From: [Phialemoniopsis] sp. UDSM-2020
Taxonomy: Eukaryota; Ascomycota; Sordariomycetes; Thyridiales; Thyridiaceae
Reading direction: 5' to 3'
Assembly (NCBI GenBank): GCA_018873225.1
Contig: JAEILZ010000001.1
Location: 2,604,001-2,668,000, forward strand
Length of the DNA stretch: 64,000 bases
Each line of letters opens with the position of its first letter. Position 1 is the stretch's first letter. Below are positions 9,709 through 24,300 of this stretch, piece after piece. A program made the position numbers and the translations under genes. The notes under the pieces are model-generated. The model had not been told where the DNA came from, made no database searches, and was given only the letters and a program-made list of their open reading frames with translations.

Positions 9709-12700
9709 ATGCCGAGCAAGAGGAAGAGAGACATCATGGACTTTGATCCTAACAAGTCCGACTCTGAGGACGAGAACTTTGAGCCGGGAGAAGACAACCC
9801 ACCTCGGCGCATCAAGAAGAAGTCTCGCGGGGGCAAAGATAAGAGCTCTGGCTCTCGTAGAAGACAGAACCGATACAAAGGCTCGGACATTGACGATGAT
9901 GACGATGTATCTGACAGTCAGGAGGACTCTTTTGCCGAAGGCTATGACGACGAAGATGAGGAAGAGGAAGACGAGGATCTGCCTACCAACGCTGCCGGTC
10001 GCCGCACTCGGAAAGCCGCGCGCAACCATCAAAGCTACAGAGAAAGCAGTCCCGATGAGGGGAGCGTTGTCGGCAACTCTGAGTCCGAAGGCGAAGAAAT
10101 GGAGGACCTCCCCAAGACTGCCACACAGGCTAAAAAGTCTCGCGTTATCACTCTGAGCACCAAAAAGTTGGACAGCAGTAGGCTCCAAAGTTTGAGGAAA
10201 TCATCGGTGCCGGCCTCCTCCGTTGGTACCCGTCGCACTACTCGTGCGCATACCGAGGAGGCCGACGAGTTCCTCGAGCTCTCCAACTCAGGGAAGCATG
10301 CACAGCCGGCCAGTGCCTCGAGGAGCAGAAGCCCTGAAGCTTTGGCCCAGAATTCTCGCCCAACTCGCGGTACCAAAGGGCTGAAGAAGCCGCCGTCCAC
10401 CATTGAAGAAGCCACTCAGGAAAGCGGCTCGCGCAACGACCTGGAAGAAGACGAGCTTATTGGTGGAATGGATGGTGCTGCAGACATTCCCATTGACTCT
10501 GCTGAAGTCGAAAACGATGATGCACCTGATGTTCTCGCTGAAGACGCCGAGAATATAGCAGAAGGCGGTGATGCCAAGGATGGCGAAGAGATGCAGCTCG
10601 AAGAAGACGACGAAGACGATGTGCCGGTTACTAGACGGACCCGCGCCTCTCGTGCAACTGCTGCTGAAGAAGCCGCCCCCGAAGAGGCCGATGACGAGTC
10701 GGAAAACAACACAGGTGGCCGTCGCTTGACTCGCGGCTCGAAAAAGAAGAAGTCCACTCAAGAACCCAGCAGTGATTTTGAGCCGAATGAGGATTCTGGA
10801 GAAGGTGAGGCGTCTGGCTCCGAAGCTTCGCCTACAAAAGGCGATGTTGCAAGCGATGGGGACTACTCGAGCCCCAGCGGCCGGGGCAGGAGAGCTTCAC
10901 AGAGGCGCGGCACCAAGCGCCGCCGCGGTCACGAATCAGAGGACGATGTCGAATTCAATCCTGACGAGATGGACGCTGAGATCCAGGAGTTGAGGGAGAG
11001 TTCGCATTCTCGCCCTCGCCGCCGTGTGCGCTCCCCCTCGATCTCGTACGAGCAGCTGCCCAAGCGGCGCCGCGTCACGAAGCCTGTTGATTACAGTATT
11101 AAGCCTCTGGATCAACTGGTCGACCAGGACGAGGAAGAAGACCCCGCACCTACGCCGGTGCGCCGTCGAAATGCTCGTGCCGGCGCCAGCGGCGCGTGGC
11201 AGCGCAATCTCTTGTCTACTTTTGGACCCTTCGGCGGCGGCGGCGGAGCGGGCTCCCTTCTTGGCGGTCCGTGGGGCACTGGTGCGACCGGCGGGGTGGA
11301 GTCGGATAGCAGTGACGATGAGATGGTTCACAAGCCCGGGGTTGGCGGCAATCTCGGCATGACCCCCACCTCGGCTGCGGCGCCGCCCGGATTCGCCGCC
11401 CCGATCAACCTCGAGGCATTGACCGGTGTGGCTGCGACCCCCAATGTTGGCAAGGTCAAGAACCAAAAGGCGTTCGCCGATGCTGACCCGCTTGGGGTTG
11501 ATCTAACTGTCGACTTCAGCAAGGTCGGCGGTCTGCAAGGCCATATTAACCAACTCAAGGAAATGGTCACATTGCCTCTGCTATACCCGGAGCTTTTTCT
11601 TCGGTTCAAGGTCACACCTCCGCGTGGTGTCCTCTTCCACGGTCCTCCTGGTACAGGTAAAACGCTTCTGGCAAGAGCACTCGCCAATTCTGTTGGTGTC
11701 GGCGGCCGCAAAATCACGTTCTACATGCGCAAAGGTGCTGATGCACTGAGCAAGTGGGTGGGTGAAGCCGAGAAGCAACTCCGCCTCCTTTTCGAGGAGG
11801 CCCGGAGAACTCAGCCGAGTATCATTTTCTTTGACGAAATTGATGGCCTTGCCCCTGTCCGGTCTAGTAAACAGGAACAGATCCATGCATCTATTGTCTC
11901 CACTCTCCTGGCGCTCATGGACGGCATGGATGGTCGAGGCCAAGTTATCGTGATCGGTGCCACGAATCGTCCCGACAACATCGACCCAGCCCTGCGACGA
12001 CCAGGCCGTTTTGACCGCGAGTTTTACTTCCCTCTGCCGGATGTAGAGGGCCGCCGATCCATCCTTGACATCCACACTAAGGACTGGGGACTCTCGGATG
12101 AGTTCAAAGATACGCTTGCTGAGAACACGAAGGGTTATGGTGGTGCTGATCTTCGCGCTCTTTGCACCGAGTCAGCCTTGAACGCCATTCAGCGAACATA
12201 CCCTCAGATCTATTCTGCAAAGGAGAAGCTAATTGTCGAACCGGAAAAGATTAATATCCATGCCGCAGACTTCATGATCTCCATGAAAAAGATGATCCCC
12301 TCGTCCGAGCGGTCAGCTACATCTGGTGCGACACCTTTGCCTAAATCAGTCGAGCCTCTTCTTCGCGCGCAGTACGCCTCGACCATCAAGCTACTCAACG
12401 ACATTCTCCCGCGGAAGAAGAAGACCACTGCCTTGGAGGAGGCAATGTTCGAAATTCCCGACGATGCAGATCATGGTTTCGGCCGAGAGAATCTGAATCA
12501 AGAGTTTGAAAAGTCGCGGATCTTCAGGCCGAGACTTCTCATTACCGGCCTTCCTGGTATGGGACAGGGCTACCTCTCTTCTGCTATACTCCATCATTTC
12601 GAAGGAGTACATGTTCAGAGCTTTGACCTCCCATCTTTGCTTGGAGATGGACGTGTAAGTGTCCATTATTACTACCAATATCTTCTGGTGAGACTAACAA

Positions 12701-14806
12701 GAAGCAGCCTCTTGAGCAAGTCATTGTTGGATTATTTGTAGAGGTGAAGCGTCACAAACCTGCCGTTATCTCCATTCCCGACATCAATGCGTGGTATGAT
12801 ACGTTGGCAGGCCCATCGTATACAACCTTTGTCACCATGTTACGGTCGATACCTCCTACCGACCCTGTATTGTTATTCGCTACAGCCGATTGCGACGCCA
12901 AAGATATACGGCCTGAGGTCTTGAAGGACTTGTTTGGATTTTCAAGAAAGAACCGGATGGCCATTACCCGTCCAAACAGAGTAAGTCGGGCCCGCAACTT
13001 ACTTCCGTTAAGCATACGCAGCTGCTGACAACCACGCAGGAGAGTCGTTTGGAGTATTTCACAAATGTGATCTCCCATATCAGGAAGAGCCCTAGTGACT
13101 TCCCGGACCCCGCAAACCGCAAGAGGAGAGTGCTGGAGGAGCTTCCTGTCGCACCGCCACCGCCGCCGAAGCCCAAGACAAAAGCCGAGATCAAGGAAGA
13201 GCTCAAGAGAGACCATCTCATGCTCAACCTCCTCAAGGTACAACTTCAACCGATTATGGACCAAATGAAGAAGTACAAGAAGTTCCGGCAAGGTGTCATT
13301 CCAGATAGTCAGATCCAGTATCTCTGGCAAGAGGCGGACCCGAATTACATTCGACCGGACCTCCCTGAAGCCCTGCTCCGTCCTTATGAGATCGCCAAGG
13401 ACAGAGATGGGATCGAGGGTCTCAAAGAGACTGCAACGGGCAAATTTTTCTACAACCTGGACCTCGCTACTATCGAGGAGCGGTTGTCGAATGGCTACTA
13501 CGCTAGACCCAAGGACTTTTTCCGAGACATCCAATCCCTTGCCAGAGACTCCCGGAACATTGGTGACAAGGAGCGCGTCCTCAAAGCCAATGAACTTGTC
13601 AGCAATGTCGAGGTCGACGTCGCCGAGGTTGAGGCTCGACTGGCCCAAGGCGACTGGGAAGGCTTGTATCAGCGACAGGCCCAGAGGGCCAGAGAGGCTG
13701 CGGAGAAGGCACGCAAGAGAAAGGCCACCCAATCCATGATCGACCTGATTCAATCCGATGTGCATGATAGCGATTCGCAGAACCCGGTTGGGCCTGTTAC
13801 GATTGGCGAGACCGTGCCTGGCACCACCGCCGCTCGTTTTCGACTAATGAGCCCGCAGGCGAGTGCGGCCGGGGCCGAGGCTGCCAATCAGCACCCTCTC
13901 AGCAACGGCAATTCTGTGCCTTCCCGTGCGAACGGCGAAGACACACAGATGAGTGGCATGGACGAGGAGCTGACGCAGCCCGTGTCCCAAATGGGCCCAC
14001 CATCGCAGTGGCCCAAGACGGACCCAAGGTCTCTTGATCATTCGATCCGAGCTACTGCTGGCAACACTCAGATATCTCAGGTCTCTGCTATCACCACTAT
14101 TCCACCAGGCATGTCGCCCTCCGCAATCGTGAATGACGCCTCCACGACAAAGACCTCTGACCCCTCGACCAACCGTTCTTCCGGACCATGGAGCGGTCAC
14201 GCGACCAATGGCTTTCACAGCGATGTTGCCGAGCACAATAGCTCGCAGCTACCTGACACTCAGCCCATGGACGGATCTGGGCCCAGCCAGGCAACATCCA
14301 GCGACGGCCAGTGGCCACACTCCCAGGCTCAGGGCATTGCTCGAGGCGTAATCCAGCCACGCATGGGCTTCGGCGGCCGAAGCGAGCAGAGCAGCCCCAC
14401 ATCCACGGAGCCCGGCAAAGCGGCCATCACTGGCGGTGGCCCAGCTCATGATGGAGATATCAGCCACTCGTCATCCCTTCGCAACTCTGGCCACACTTCG
14501 TCATCATCTTCCTCCCAGCAACAGCAGACCATTCTGCCGGAGAACTACGTACACAATTTCCTACTGGAGTTGACGGAGCGCACCTCTGGGTGCACGATCG
14601 AGCAGCTTGAGCAGATCAGCCGGGAGCTGATGGACGAGATCTGGCGCACGCGAGGCGAGTGGAACCGCAGCCGCGTGCTAAGCGGTCTGAGCAAGGTCTT
14701 CAATGACACCATCAGCGATATCGAGGATCTCCAAGGTGTATTGCCTCAGAGCCAAGAGCAGCACGACGACGATCACGATCAGTACGCCAGGTTTGGTGTG
14801 GCGTGA
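9709..14806 (+). CDS. AAA-ATPase with bromodomain, Yta7/Abo1/ATAD2 family
   Basis: This is a chromatin-associated histone chaperone/ATPase that acts on histone H3-H4 and nucleosome density at genes. Exons 9709-12654, 12708-12980 and 13040-14806 give 1661 residues; both introns are phase 0. The start MPSKRKRD is the first ATG; the open frame before it has none. Residues 1-500 are acidic and basic low-complexity. AAA1 has Walker A GPPGTGKT (645-652) and Walker B IIFFDEID (705-712). The second AAA domain is degenerate: its Walker A reads GLPGMGQG (947-954), with Gln in place of Lys. A bromodomain-like segment lies at about 1130-1260. The C-terminal ~350 residues are Ser/Gln/Pro-rich except for a conserved helical segment near the end (ILPENYVHNFLLELTERTSG). 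The domain order is that of Yta7 and Abo1; the protein is longer than either because of the disordered regions. Confidence 0.92.
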
Positions 14807-15355
14807 GGTTGTAGCAGTGTAAGGAGGGGACTGTAGGACGGAGGTGTGTGTACCATATGCAGGCAGCAGTCATGTAATCGGGCGGGATTAATATCCTTGG
14901 CTCCTCTGGCCGAGTGAAGTCTTTTTATAGAGCAAAAGTCGTTGGCGTTGATCCGCTTTTCAGGTTTTTTCCCTTTTGTTCAGGCATAAGAGTCCATACC
15001 ATATCATGAATAGGCGGGCGTCTCTAGGCATTCATACAATTGCATGTTCATTTGACTCGTGCTCAGAGCCTCATTGTCATGTCCGTGGTGATTGAAGTAC
15101 ACTGGGTACTGACAAAACTCACTGAATGGGCCTCTCTCTGAACACAGGAGCGGTGAAGAGATTACGTAGCACAAGACAAGAAGCACACTTATTGGTATGT
15201 TTATTATTACTGAACCGTTCAATCTTGACGAACATGACTATCCTCTTAACGCCAACAAAGGAAATAAATTACAAAAAACACTCTGTGGTAACGCCCTTGC
15301 TATGCATATGCACCCTTGTACATGCAGCACTTTCACCGCCTGTCTATGCAACCTT
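14807..15355. other. Convergent intergenic region
   Basis: This is the 3'-to-3' spacer between the Yta7-like gene and midasin. It is AT-rich around 15185-15290, consistent with polyadenylation sites for both genes. No gene is supported. Confidence 0.55.
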
Positions 15356-18300
15356 CTATGAATTGACTTCGGCAAACCAGGTCCTCAGCAGACCGGCCAG
15401 AGCGCCCGGCAGGTCCTCGAGGTGGTGCACAATCAGGTAGTACTGGAAGGGGAAGGTGTCGAGGTACCGCTCGATGACCACCTTGCTGTTGCCCATCTCG
15501 TCCTTGGAGAACTTGGCCTCCTTGAGCTCGAGCACGCTGTCGCCCTTCTTCTTGCTCGCGTCGTCCATGACGATGAAGACGATCATGATGCGCTCCTCCA
15601 TGGCCTCGCGCAGGAGGCGGCGGATGCGCTCGTGCGCCGAGGACGGCGTGAGGCCGTCCGAGAGGATCAGCGACAGCTGCCACAGGTCCTCGGAGCCGCG
15701 CGTCGCGTTCTGCTGGCGGGCGAGGCGGAACTGGTCGATCGTCCGGCGGATGAGGAGGCAGATGTCGGTGCCGTCCTGGTCGAACGAGAAGTTCTGCAGG
15801 ACGCGCGCCCCGGCCTCGTGCGTGGCAAAGGGCTCGACGAGGTCGTGGGCGGTGAAGACGTCGGCGCCAAAGCCCATGACGCCGACCTGGCCGACCTCGA
15901 GCATCGTAAGAGCGCGCGAGACCATGACTAGGGACTCGAGTGCCAGGTTGCCGGAGCTAGACTCGCCCATGCTCTTGCTGTCGTCGACGCAGAGAAGAAT
16001 CTGGTAGGCACGCTTGGTAGGTATGCTGCGGCGCATCCAGATCTTGTCGCGTTTGTAGCTGGAGGCGATGTATGGAATGATCTTCTTGATGTTCAAGCGC
16101 TTGCCGGTTCGATACGCACCAGACAATTTGGTCGACTGAGATGGTGTTAGGATGAGTCGGAGCTGCGAGGTAAGGGAGAGTGAAAGTGAATGAGTCTTGG
16201 TCTGGAACTCGCTCCACTGATGAAGGGATTCGGAGAAATCCCGTAGCTCGCGCCCGGTGTCCGTGATGTGGGTAGTGGAGAGGGCTGTGGATGTTTCTTG
16301 GATCTCTTCATCCTCAGCATCATCCACTCGAGTCACCTCCTCTGGAGGAGGCGACATAGATTCCTCCCGGTTGTAGGCACCCTGTCTTGTCGCGACACCT
16401 GACCGGCTCTCGTCTCTCTCCAACTTTTCCTCTTCAGCTGTGTCGATTTGGTCCGCTTCATCCAACTTGTCAGCAGCCTCAGGCTCCTCCGGAGGGACCA
16501 TGTTGTTCGTCTGCTCCATATCATTGTCGATCGCCATAGAGTCGTCGATTGGCTTGACCTCATCTTCAGTAGCAGTTCCCAGAGCTTGAGTATCGGCCGG
16601 GGCATTCTCATCCTGCAAATGTTGAAACTCCTGCATGGCCATTTCTGCCTCGTTCTTGTCTTGCTGGCCACTGCTTTCGTCGGGCTGAGCCGCTTTGATA
16701 TCTCGCTGGTTTCTGTACCACTGCTCGAGAGCGTCTCCCAGCTTGCGGAACGGTTGTGCATCCATGGCATCGTCCTCTTGCTTCTCTGGACCTTCCGGCG
16801 GTTCACCGTCCATCCTTGAGGCGCGCCCCTTTTTGCCAGCACTGGCATCCTGCTCGGCCGCACTCTCGCCCATTTCCCCGTGATCTTGTTGTGCGGCGTT
16901 CTCTTGGCTCTCGTTCTCGGTTCCCTCGGCCTGCTCTTGATCTTGACCTCCACCAGTGCGAACATCGCTTGGTGCAGCATCCTTGTTGTTTTCCATGGCC
17001 TCTTCAGGGGCCGATTCCAGACGTGGTTTCGGCTCCTCCTCTTCTCCCTGTTCCTCTTCCTCGGGACCCTGGCCTTCCTCATCTTGCTGATCAATGTCCA
17101 TTTCCACCTCTTCTTCGGATTGAGCTTGGTCTGCTTCAGAGTCATCGATCTCGGATACGACATCCTCAAGCTGTTGAGAAGTATCCTGAGGGTTCTCTTG
17201 ATCTTCAGTTTCTGATTCGTGCACATCCAAGTCCTGGTCATCCTCGCCACCATTTGTGGACAGGTCATCCAAATTATCTTCTGCACCTGAAGATGCGCCG
17301 TCGTCATTGGCATCGATATCCATGTCGTCAGGCAAGGCGAGTGTCTCATTTTCTTGGACATTCTGGTCTTGCCTGTTTAGTTCGTCCTGCGGCACGACAT
17401 CGTCTTGCTCGGGGCCGACTTCTTCGTCCATCTCAGGCTCACCCTGCTCATTTTCATCGTCTTGCTGTGCCTTTTGATCCTTCTTGGGATCCTCATCCAC
17501 TGCTTGCGGTTCGTCGTCTTTCTGCTGACCCTTGGGTGCGTTGCCTTGTTGATCCTTTTCTGCCTCTTCCTCATCTTCGCCATCCCACATTTTCTCATCG
17601 ACTGCAGTGGGGTCCAAGTCGTCCACGTCACCAGCTTCTTCATCCATGTCGTCCTGCTCATCTTCTTCGTCACCCGATCCAGTCTTGTCCTCGTCGTCCT
17701 CTGGTGCCCCTGCGCTCCCCATATCCCCCTCCATTTCCTCATTGCCCATGTCAACGGCATCTTTCTCGTCCTCCATTTCCCCGTTCTGATCTTTTCCAGG
17801 CTCCTGCGCCAGTTCGGATAGGTCTTCATCAGGCTGGATATCCTTGCTGATATCCTCGGCGCCTTCACCGTCTCCAAGACCGGTGCCGCTCTCCAGATTA
17901 CCGCTCTCGCCTGACTTTTCATCGGACTTCTCCTGGGGCGTGCAGAATCCTTGGCGAGCGATTTCTGTGAATGACTTGCAAAGATGGTATGCCATCTTGC
18001 TTGTGGAACGGTACAAATGAGCGAGCTGTGAGATGGCGTTCTGACATAAGCCCATATACTGCTGGAGGACAGGAAGCAGGACTCCAAGTAGAGCATAAGC
18101 TATGCGGTCAACGTCCTCGACTTCTCCATTTACCGTCATGAGTGTAGTCACACAATTGCTTACGGCTTTCTCAATGGTTGAGATATGAAGTGACTTTATG
18201 GCAGTCGAGAGACAATCGGTGTAGTTGACAAGCCATGAGGCATCTTCGGTAGATGTCGGCAATGCCGCAGCTTCTTTGCTGAAGTGTTGAATGGCATTCA

Positions 18301-21300
18301 GTATCAATCTCGTAGTGTTGACCACTTCGGAGTTCAGGGTACTCAACGAGGTCCCGCGCGGATTTTGGAATTCAGAAGTCGTAATCAGAGTCCATTGGCC
18401 TACTTGTTGAAGGATGAAACTCAGATCCGGTCGCTCGTTGCAAAACATGTCGAGGGTGTCTTGGAGAAGTTGGAACTCCTGCTGAATTTCGTCCTCAAGC
18501 TGGAGGGCTCCACTGCTGGTGAAGCCATGGGGAAGAACTTCAAAAGAGCTTTGCCTTCTGCGGAAGACATCAAGTCTCTTGGCGGTGGCATTAAGATAGT
18601 CGCTGACGGGCTTGTTGTCTACTTTGCCCAGGCGCCCATGAGTGTCGACCAGGTCGACTGCGAGTTGCACGACCTGGTAAAGCCATGACAAAACCCGAGG
18701 CGAATCGGATAGTTCTTGCTTGATCTGGATCGGACCACGGTCCTTCGACGCAGTGAGGACGTCGATGGAGGAGGCCGAGGTTTGAAGTGACGCCAATGCC
18801 TGTGATGATTTAGAGAGATTTTGGCGCTGTTGTCGAACCACGAACAAGATGCCTTCGAGGTAGCCGGTGCTTCGATGGATCGTGTCATGGTTCAGATCGC
18901 TGTGATGGTCATATCGAGCCTCTCTGAAGCGTGGAGCAAGATCCAGTAGCTTATGGAAGTGGTAGTCCAAGTCCAGCACACCTCCTTCGGTACTGACTAG
19001 TACATCAGCCTGCGCCAAAACCTTGGAAAGCGACTTCTGCGCCATGAGCGTATTTTCCGCGAGATTGCGATTGAACCCCATCTGTCGGATATCCTTGAGG
19101 GTGTCGCTGAACAGCTTGGTCTTTCGGGTCTTCAGATGTTTCACAGCAACCTTGTTGTCTTCTGTCAAGATTCCAGGAGTTTCCTTCCTCAACTCAGCTG
19201 CTGATGAAAGGAGGTCTACCACGAATGTATCCACGATGGACGAAGCTTGTAGAGCCGATTCAGGTAGCCGTCCTGTCTTCGCCATGATTCCAACAAGCTT
19301 CTTAGCATTCATCAAACGTCGAGTCTGTGAATCATTACCCCATTCGGGCATGATCTGTTGGCAAGCGATCGCGGCTCTCTCGCCAATGTCCAGAGAGACA
19401 ACATGGCTGGCGTTCTGAGTGATCTCGGCAGGTTCTGAGTCTGGGAGACCTTGGGCTATGATAGCACCGGCAGACTGGCCTAGAACGGCCCTGAATTTGC
19501 GAACGAGCCTGAATAGCTTCTGGTGTGACTTGACCGCACTTTCTCTGAGGGCAACGATATTGGTATCTTTCCAGCTTGCGAGAAGTAAGACTTCTTTCAT
19601 CTTCTTTTGGAGTGGTTCTCTGCCTTTCTGAAGAGCTTCGGAAATCTTGTTCTCAAACCGCTCATAGAAGGTGATGAAATTCTGCATAGCGTTATGAATG
19701 ACACTCATTGCAGGGTAGTCAGAGACAACCATCTCCAGGTGCTGCTGCATTTGTCTCAATAGGTCCAGCCGAGCCTGGAATTGTCCAATGATGGAATTGA
19801 CGAAATAGGCGTCCAGCTCCTCAAGTAAGAGGCTTGCATGGTTTCTGAGGTCTTGGCCAGCCTCTAAAAGGGCCAGAGGACCAGCAATGACTGCTTGATA
19901 TGCAATAAACCACCATGAGTTGGCGTCTTCCTTGCACTTCTGAACCTCCATGTCGAATAGCTTGTCCCAGGTAGTCAATTCTAGGCGACGCCACGCCACA
20001 ATCATATCAGTGACTTTGTCATAGAGCGACGGTTTGATGTACTGCTTGCTTGCATAACCTCCGAAATGCCATTCATAGAGGAATGCGTGAAGCCTTTCCA
20101 GTCGCGGAATGATTTCGGCAAGAGACTTCGAATAGCCAAGTTCGAGAACTAGGTCGCAGCCTCCCAGCACATCAGCGATGGGTTGCAAGTGACCTATTTC
20201 GTCTATCTGCTGCAGTTTCCGGAAGTGTGACCTGATTTCGTGGACCAGGGGGACCAGTTTCTGAACTTCAGGCAGGTTAGAGCTGGCGTAGAAGCTAGAG
20301 GCTGAGGCGTTGTCCGAGTGAAACTGGCTTGTCTTCTCCTGCAGGTTGAGGAGCGCAACAGGTAGTAACGATCTGTCCAAGTGAAGTCCGCCATCGAAGG
20401 TATAGGCGTCAGCGTTTCGCGCAACTTGACGCCCAAGCTGTTTCAGGAAATCTTTCAATGCGTGCTGGCTCTCTTGAGGGTTGGAGACGATATGTCCATG
20501 GATCTTGGACAGTCTGATCGATAGATCACGGACACTTTCCAGCTGATTTTGTGCTGAGAGAGTTGCGGTCGCAGACTCTTCAGGGTCCGTTGTATAATCA
20601 GGGAATAAATCGTTGAACTCCTTCTGATCGATTTCCTCTTCATCTTCAATGCTACCACGGAAGTGGTAGAGATTGTTCTTGCTCTCCTCGGCCTTGCGAT
20701 CCGCATCCAGCTTCTTGCTCCATTCCTCGTAAAAGAAGTGAAAGCATGCGAGGACTGACTGGCGGAGAGTAGGCGATAGTTGAAGAGCACCCTCGATGGC
20801 ACGGCTCGTGCTTGCATAAGAGAGAAACTCGAATCTGCGGGACGGAAGAGCCGTAACGTCATGGCAAACTAAACTTCCACCGAGGAATGGGGTAACAGCG
20901 AGCAAAGCTGACAAATTGTCTCCATTGGTGGTCGTGTCCGATTCATGCGTGTTTGTCAATGATAATCCGAGCTGAAGACACCGGAGCAAATTGACGAGAG
21001 GGACAGTGATGTCTTGATAGGCTGTGAACTGTCCAGACAGCCGCTGAATCAACCGTGAAACGTTGTCTTGAAGCAGTCGCAGTTCCTGGCTGTTTGTCTT
21101 GTCATGTGATGAAAGGACAGAGAAGTGCGTCGATGATACATTGTCTTTCGCAATTGTATCAAGCACTGGATTGAACAACTCCTTCTGTATCCTGACGATA
21201 TCATTACTTGATGGACGGTGAATGGGAATTGCGGCGACGTCGGGGCCACGACCCAGCTCTGTCAGTTCCTGCTGGATGAGACTGTGCCTTATGTTTGAGC

Positions 21301-24300
21301 TCTGTCCTGTGAAAAATCGCTCAAAGTTTGACAGAACTGAGAGTTTCTGAGCTAGATTATCGCAGAGAGTTGCATGGAAGTCCCGCTCCATCTGGCCTTT
21401 GAGGTGCGGATCGAAGACTTTGTCAGGGGTGTACAGCTTGATGGCCCCAAGCGCGAATTGCACCCAAGCGATCGCCGTGAACGAGGCTCTCGGCTGCACT
21501 CCGCATCTTGACGCCGCCAGAGCAAGCAACGCAGTGAGGAAGTGAGCATCCATGATTTCGCCGAGATGTTGAGGGCATGTACCGTTTCGAAATGGAGAAG
21601 TTTCGTTAATGCTTGTCTGCAGACCCGTGGCTGTGAGAGTGACTCCTTGTTCTTGAATATGGGTTGCCATTGCTTCGAACACGGAAGAGAGTTGGACCCC
21701 CAATATGGCGTCGTGGGAAGCGACAACGTCATGGAGTAACTCCCAGAGAATTTGATTCAATTCTTGGATATGGTCTGAAACGATCGCCTCAGATGATTGA
21801 ACTAACATCTTGCCCATTGCGGGAAGTTCCGATTCAAGAGACCGTAACGCGGAGAGTTTGGCTTCTGACATAGAGTCAAATTTGCGCAACAAGTCTGTTA
21901 TCATGGTCCCGGTCCATGGGTGGATGCTGGTTTCCTGATATAGAAGATTGTCTAGACCTTGCAGACGGCGGGAGAAACCATTAACACTGCGCAGTCGCAT
22001 GGCACATAGAGTAGGCAAATCAGAGAGAACGACGAGATCGGTCATGCTCCTGTTCGGCTGTGTCCGGGCGGAGAGATTGCTCAAGACCAAAGTCTGCCTC
22101 AAGCTTTCAAACTGTTCCGCAAAGTACGGTCGGTCAAACGTGTTATTATCGTCCATTCGTCGCTCGAGATTAGCAATCTCAGTTTCCAGAGTCTCGAGAA
22201 GCTCGGCTGCGTTGATGTTGTGCTCCCTGATAGCACCGTATGAATCTGCCAACGCAACCACAATCTTTGTGAGTTCATGGAAGGGAGCATCGGCTCGCCA
22301 CTTCAAGTTATCGAAACGCATGGCTAGCCGTTCGAGCTCTATGATTTGACGAAGAGACTGGGCGTCGCCAATTGGGTAGGGTCTAGCAAGGAGCCAAATG
22401 AGCTCCATGCTGAGTCCTGTTGACAAGGTAAATCCAGCAGTAAAGTCATGGAGTAATCGATGGGTGAGAGTCTGTGCAAGTTGGCGAGACGCCGGCTCCA
22501 TGGCCTGCGAGAAAGCATCCTCAAAGACTTTGACACCCTGCTTGAGGTGAGCTTGGAATCTGACCTCTTCGAAATGCGGCTCAACCAGTAGTTGGTAAGT
22601 TCTCCACCAGTAGTGAACGGTAAGCCTGACCAGGAGGCGTGCTTTTGAACTATCCACGTCTTGGCCAACATTGGCAAGGAGGAAGTCGTGGAGCTCCTGG
22701 AGAATTGTCGTGAGAAATACGGACGCTGAGACAGTCGAGTCAGTCAGGACTGTTGCTACTTGACCTGCAATTTTCGATCGTTGCAGTCTGTTTAGTAGGG
22801 ACGGTCGAGAAATGTTCATAGTCTTGAACTGGCCTTCCAGTGCTTGATGGGCAGCAAGAAGTTCAAAATAGTAATCATAAGCAGTGCCCAACCAATAAAG
22901 AGATTGAGGTGAGAGCTTGAGTACCGGTTTGATGAGGGGCATGTTATGCAACGGGTGGAGAGGTTGCATGATTGCGAGACTTCTTGAGGACGGGCGGCCA
23001 GCAATGCTTCCTTTCTGACCTGAGTCAATCATAGAAGTGCACAGCGACTCCGACAGAGCTTGGCGTTGCCGATGTATGGCTTCGCGGATGGGCAAAGCAT
23101 CTGAAGACTGCAAGAAAGAAGCCATCTCCTCGAGCGCCCTAGTTGCGTCCCTGCTCCGAAGCTCTGCAACATCAGACTGTGTAAAGTCGTGCGAAAACCG
23201 CTGGAGGAGCTGTGCGTCCGCGATAGATATGTTGTCAAGAGCCAGCTTCATCAAACCGTTGGTATCGGCGAGGTCGCTCTTCGAGAAGGACATGACGGTC
23301 TGGAATCTGGCCATCCTCGCTTCTATTGATGTAATCTTGGACATGTACTGGCCCATTTGACTCGAAGGTTGATCAATGTAGATCTCAACCGACCGATTCC
23401 GCATCGCTCTGGAGAGCTCACCATACCGAGGATCCATGGTCAGGAAAATGCGAAATTCGGGATGCGGCCTGACGATACGTGGCTCGCCGTCGGGTCCACT
23501 ATGCTCGTTGATGCTTAGGAAACCGTCAGGGCGCTCCAGAAGAGAGTTGAGACGGTCCAAAACAGAGGCACTGCAAAGATTTGCATTGTCTAAAACGAGC
23601 CACTCGCCGGCTTCCAGGGCACGAACGATGACACCGTCGAGCCACTCGAAGCGAGGATTGAGCAGAACCAGGGGCCTTTGTAGTATTTCGTATGCTCTCG
23701 CCAGGCAACCAGCCACATCTGATGCTGAAGGGATCTGAGGTACAAGATCTTCAATGGCTTGCACAATGGCTTTCAGGTCGCTTGAATCGTCGGTAGAGAT
23801 CTCCAGAAGTCTTATCAGGCTGAATATCTCCCGAGGTGCTGTCTTAGGGAGGAGGCTCAGGGTGTGAGTACAGAGTGCTTCCCGAAGCTGTATCATGCAG
23901 GCATGGATTTCTCGTAGCGGGTCTGCCTGTTCGAAGCCACCGACTAAGTCCATGGTATCGACATCAGCATTGAGTGGGAAGACGACCAGCTTGCGGCCTG
24001 CGAGGGCGGCGATGTGATTCAGAAGAGCGGATTTGCCACTACCCGAGGGCCCAACGAGGATACAGGGTAGGTCTTGCTTGATACAGACCATCAGCGATTC
24101 GATCTCCGCCAGCCTCGAAGTCTCGTCGATGTTCGGGAAAGGAGTTGGCTGCGCTAGCTGATTTCGCTCCAATAAACCATAACCAACCTGCGCGGTCATG
24201 GAATTCAGGTTGTGATACAGACTATGCTCAACATGATCCTTGTTGAAGGACTCTCTGAAGAGGTTTCCAACCTGCGCTCTGTCATATTGAGTACGGAAGC

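Noticed and set aside
16756..17850. 364-codon plus-strand frame within midasin
   Set aside because: It is an antisense shadow of the Asp/Glu-rich segment; its Pro/His/Leu-rich content is an artefact of that composition.
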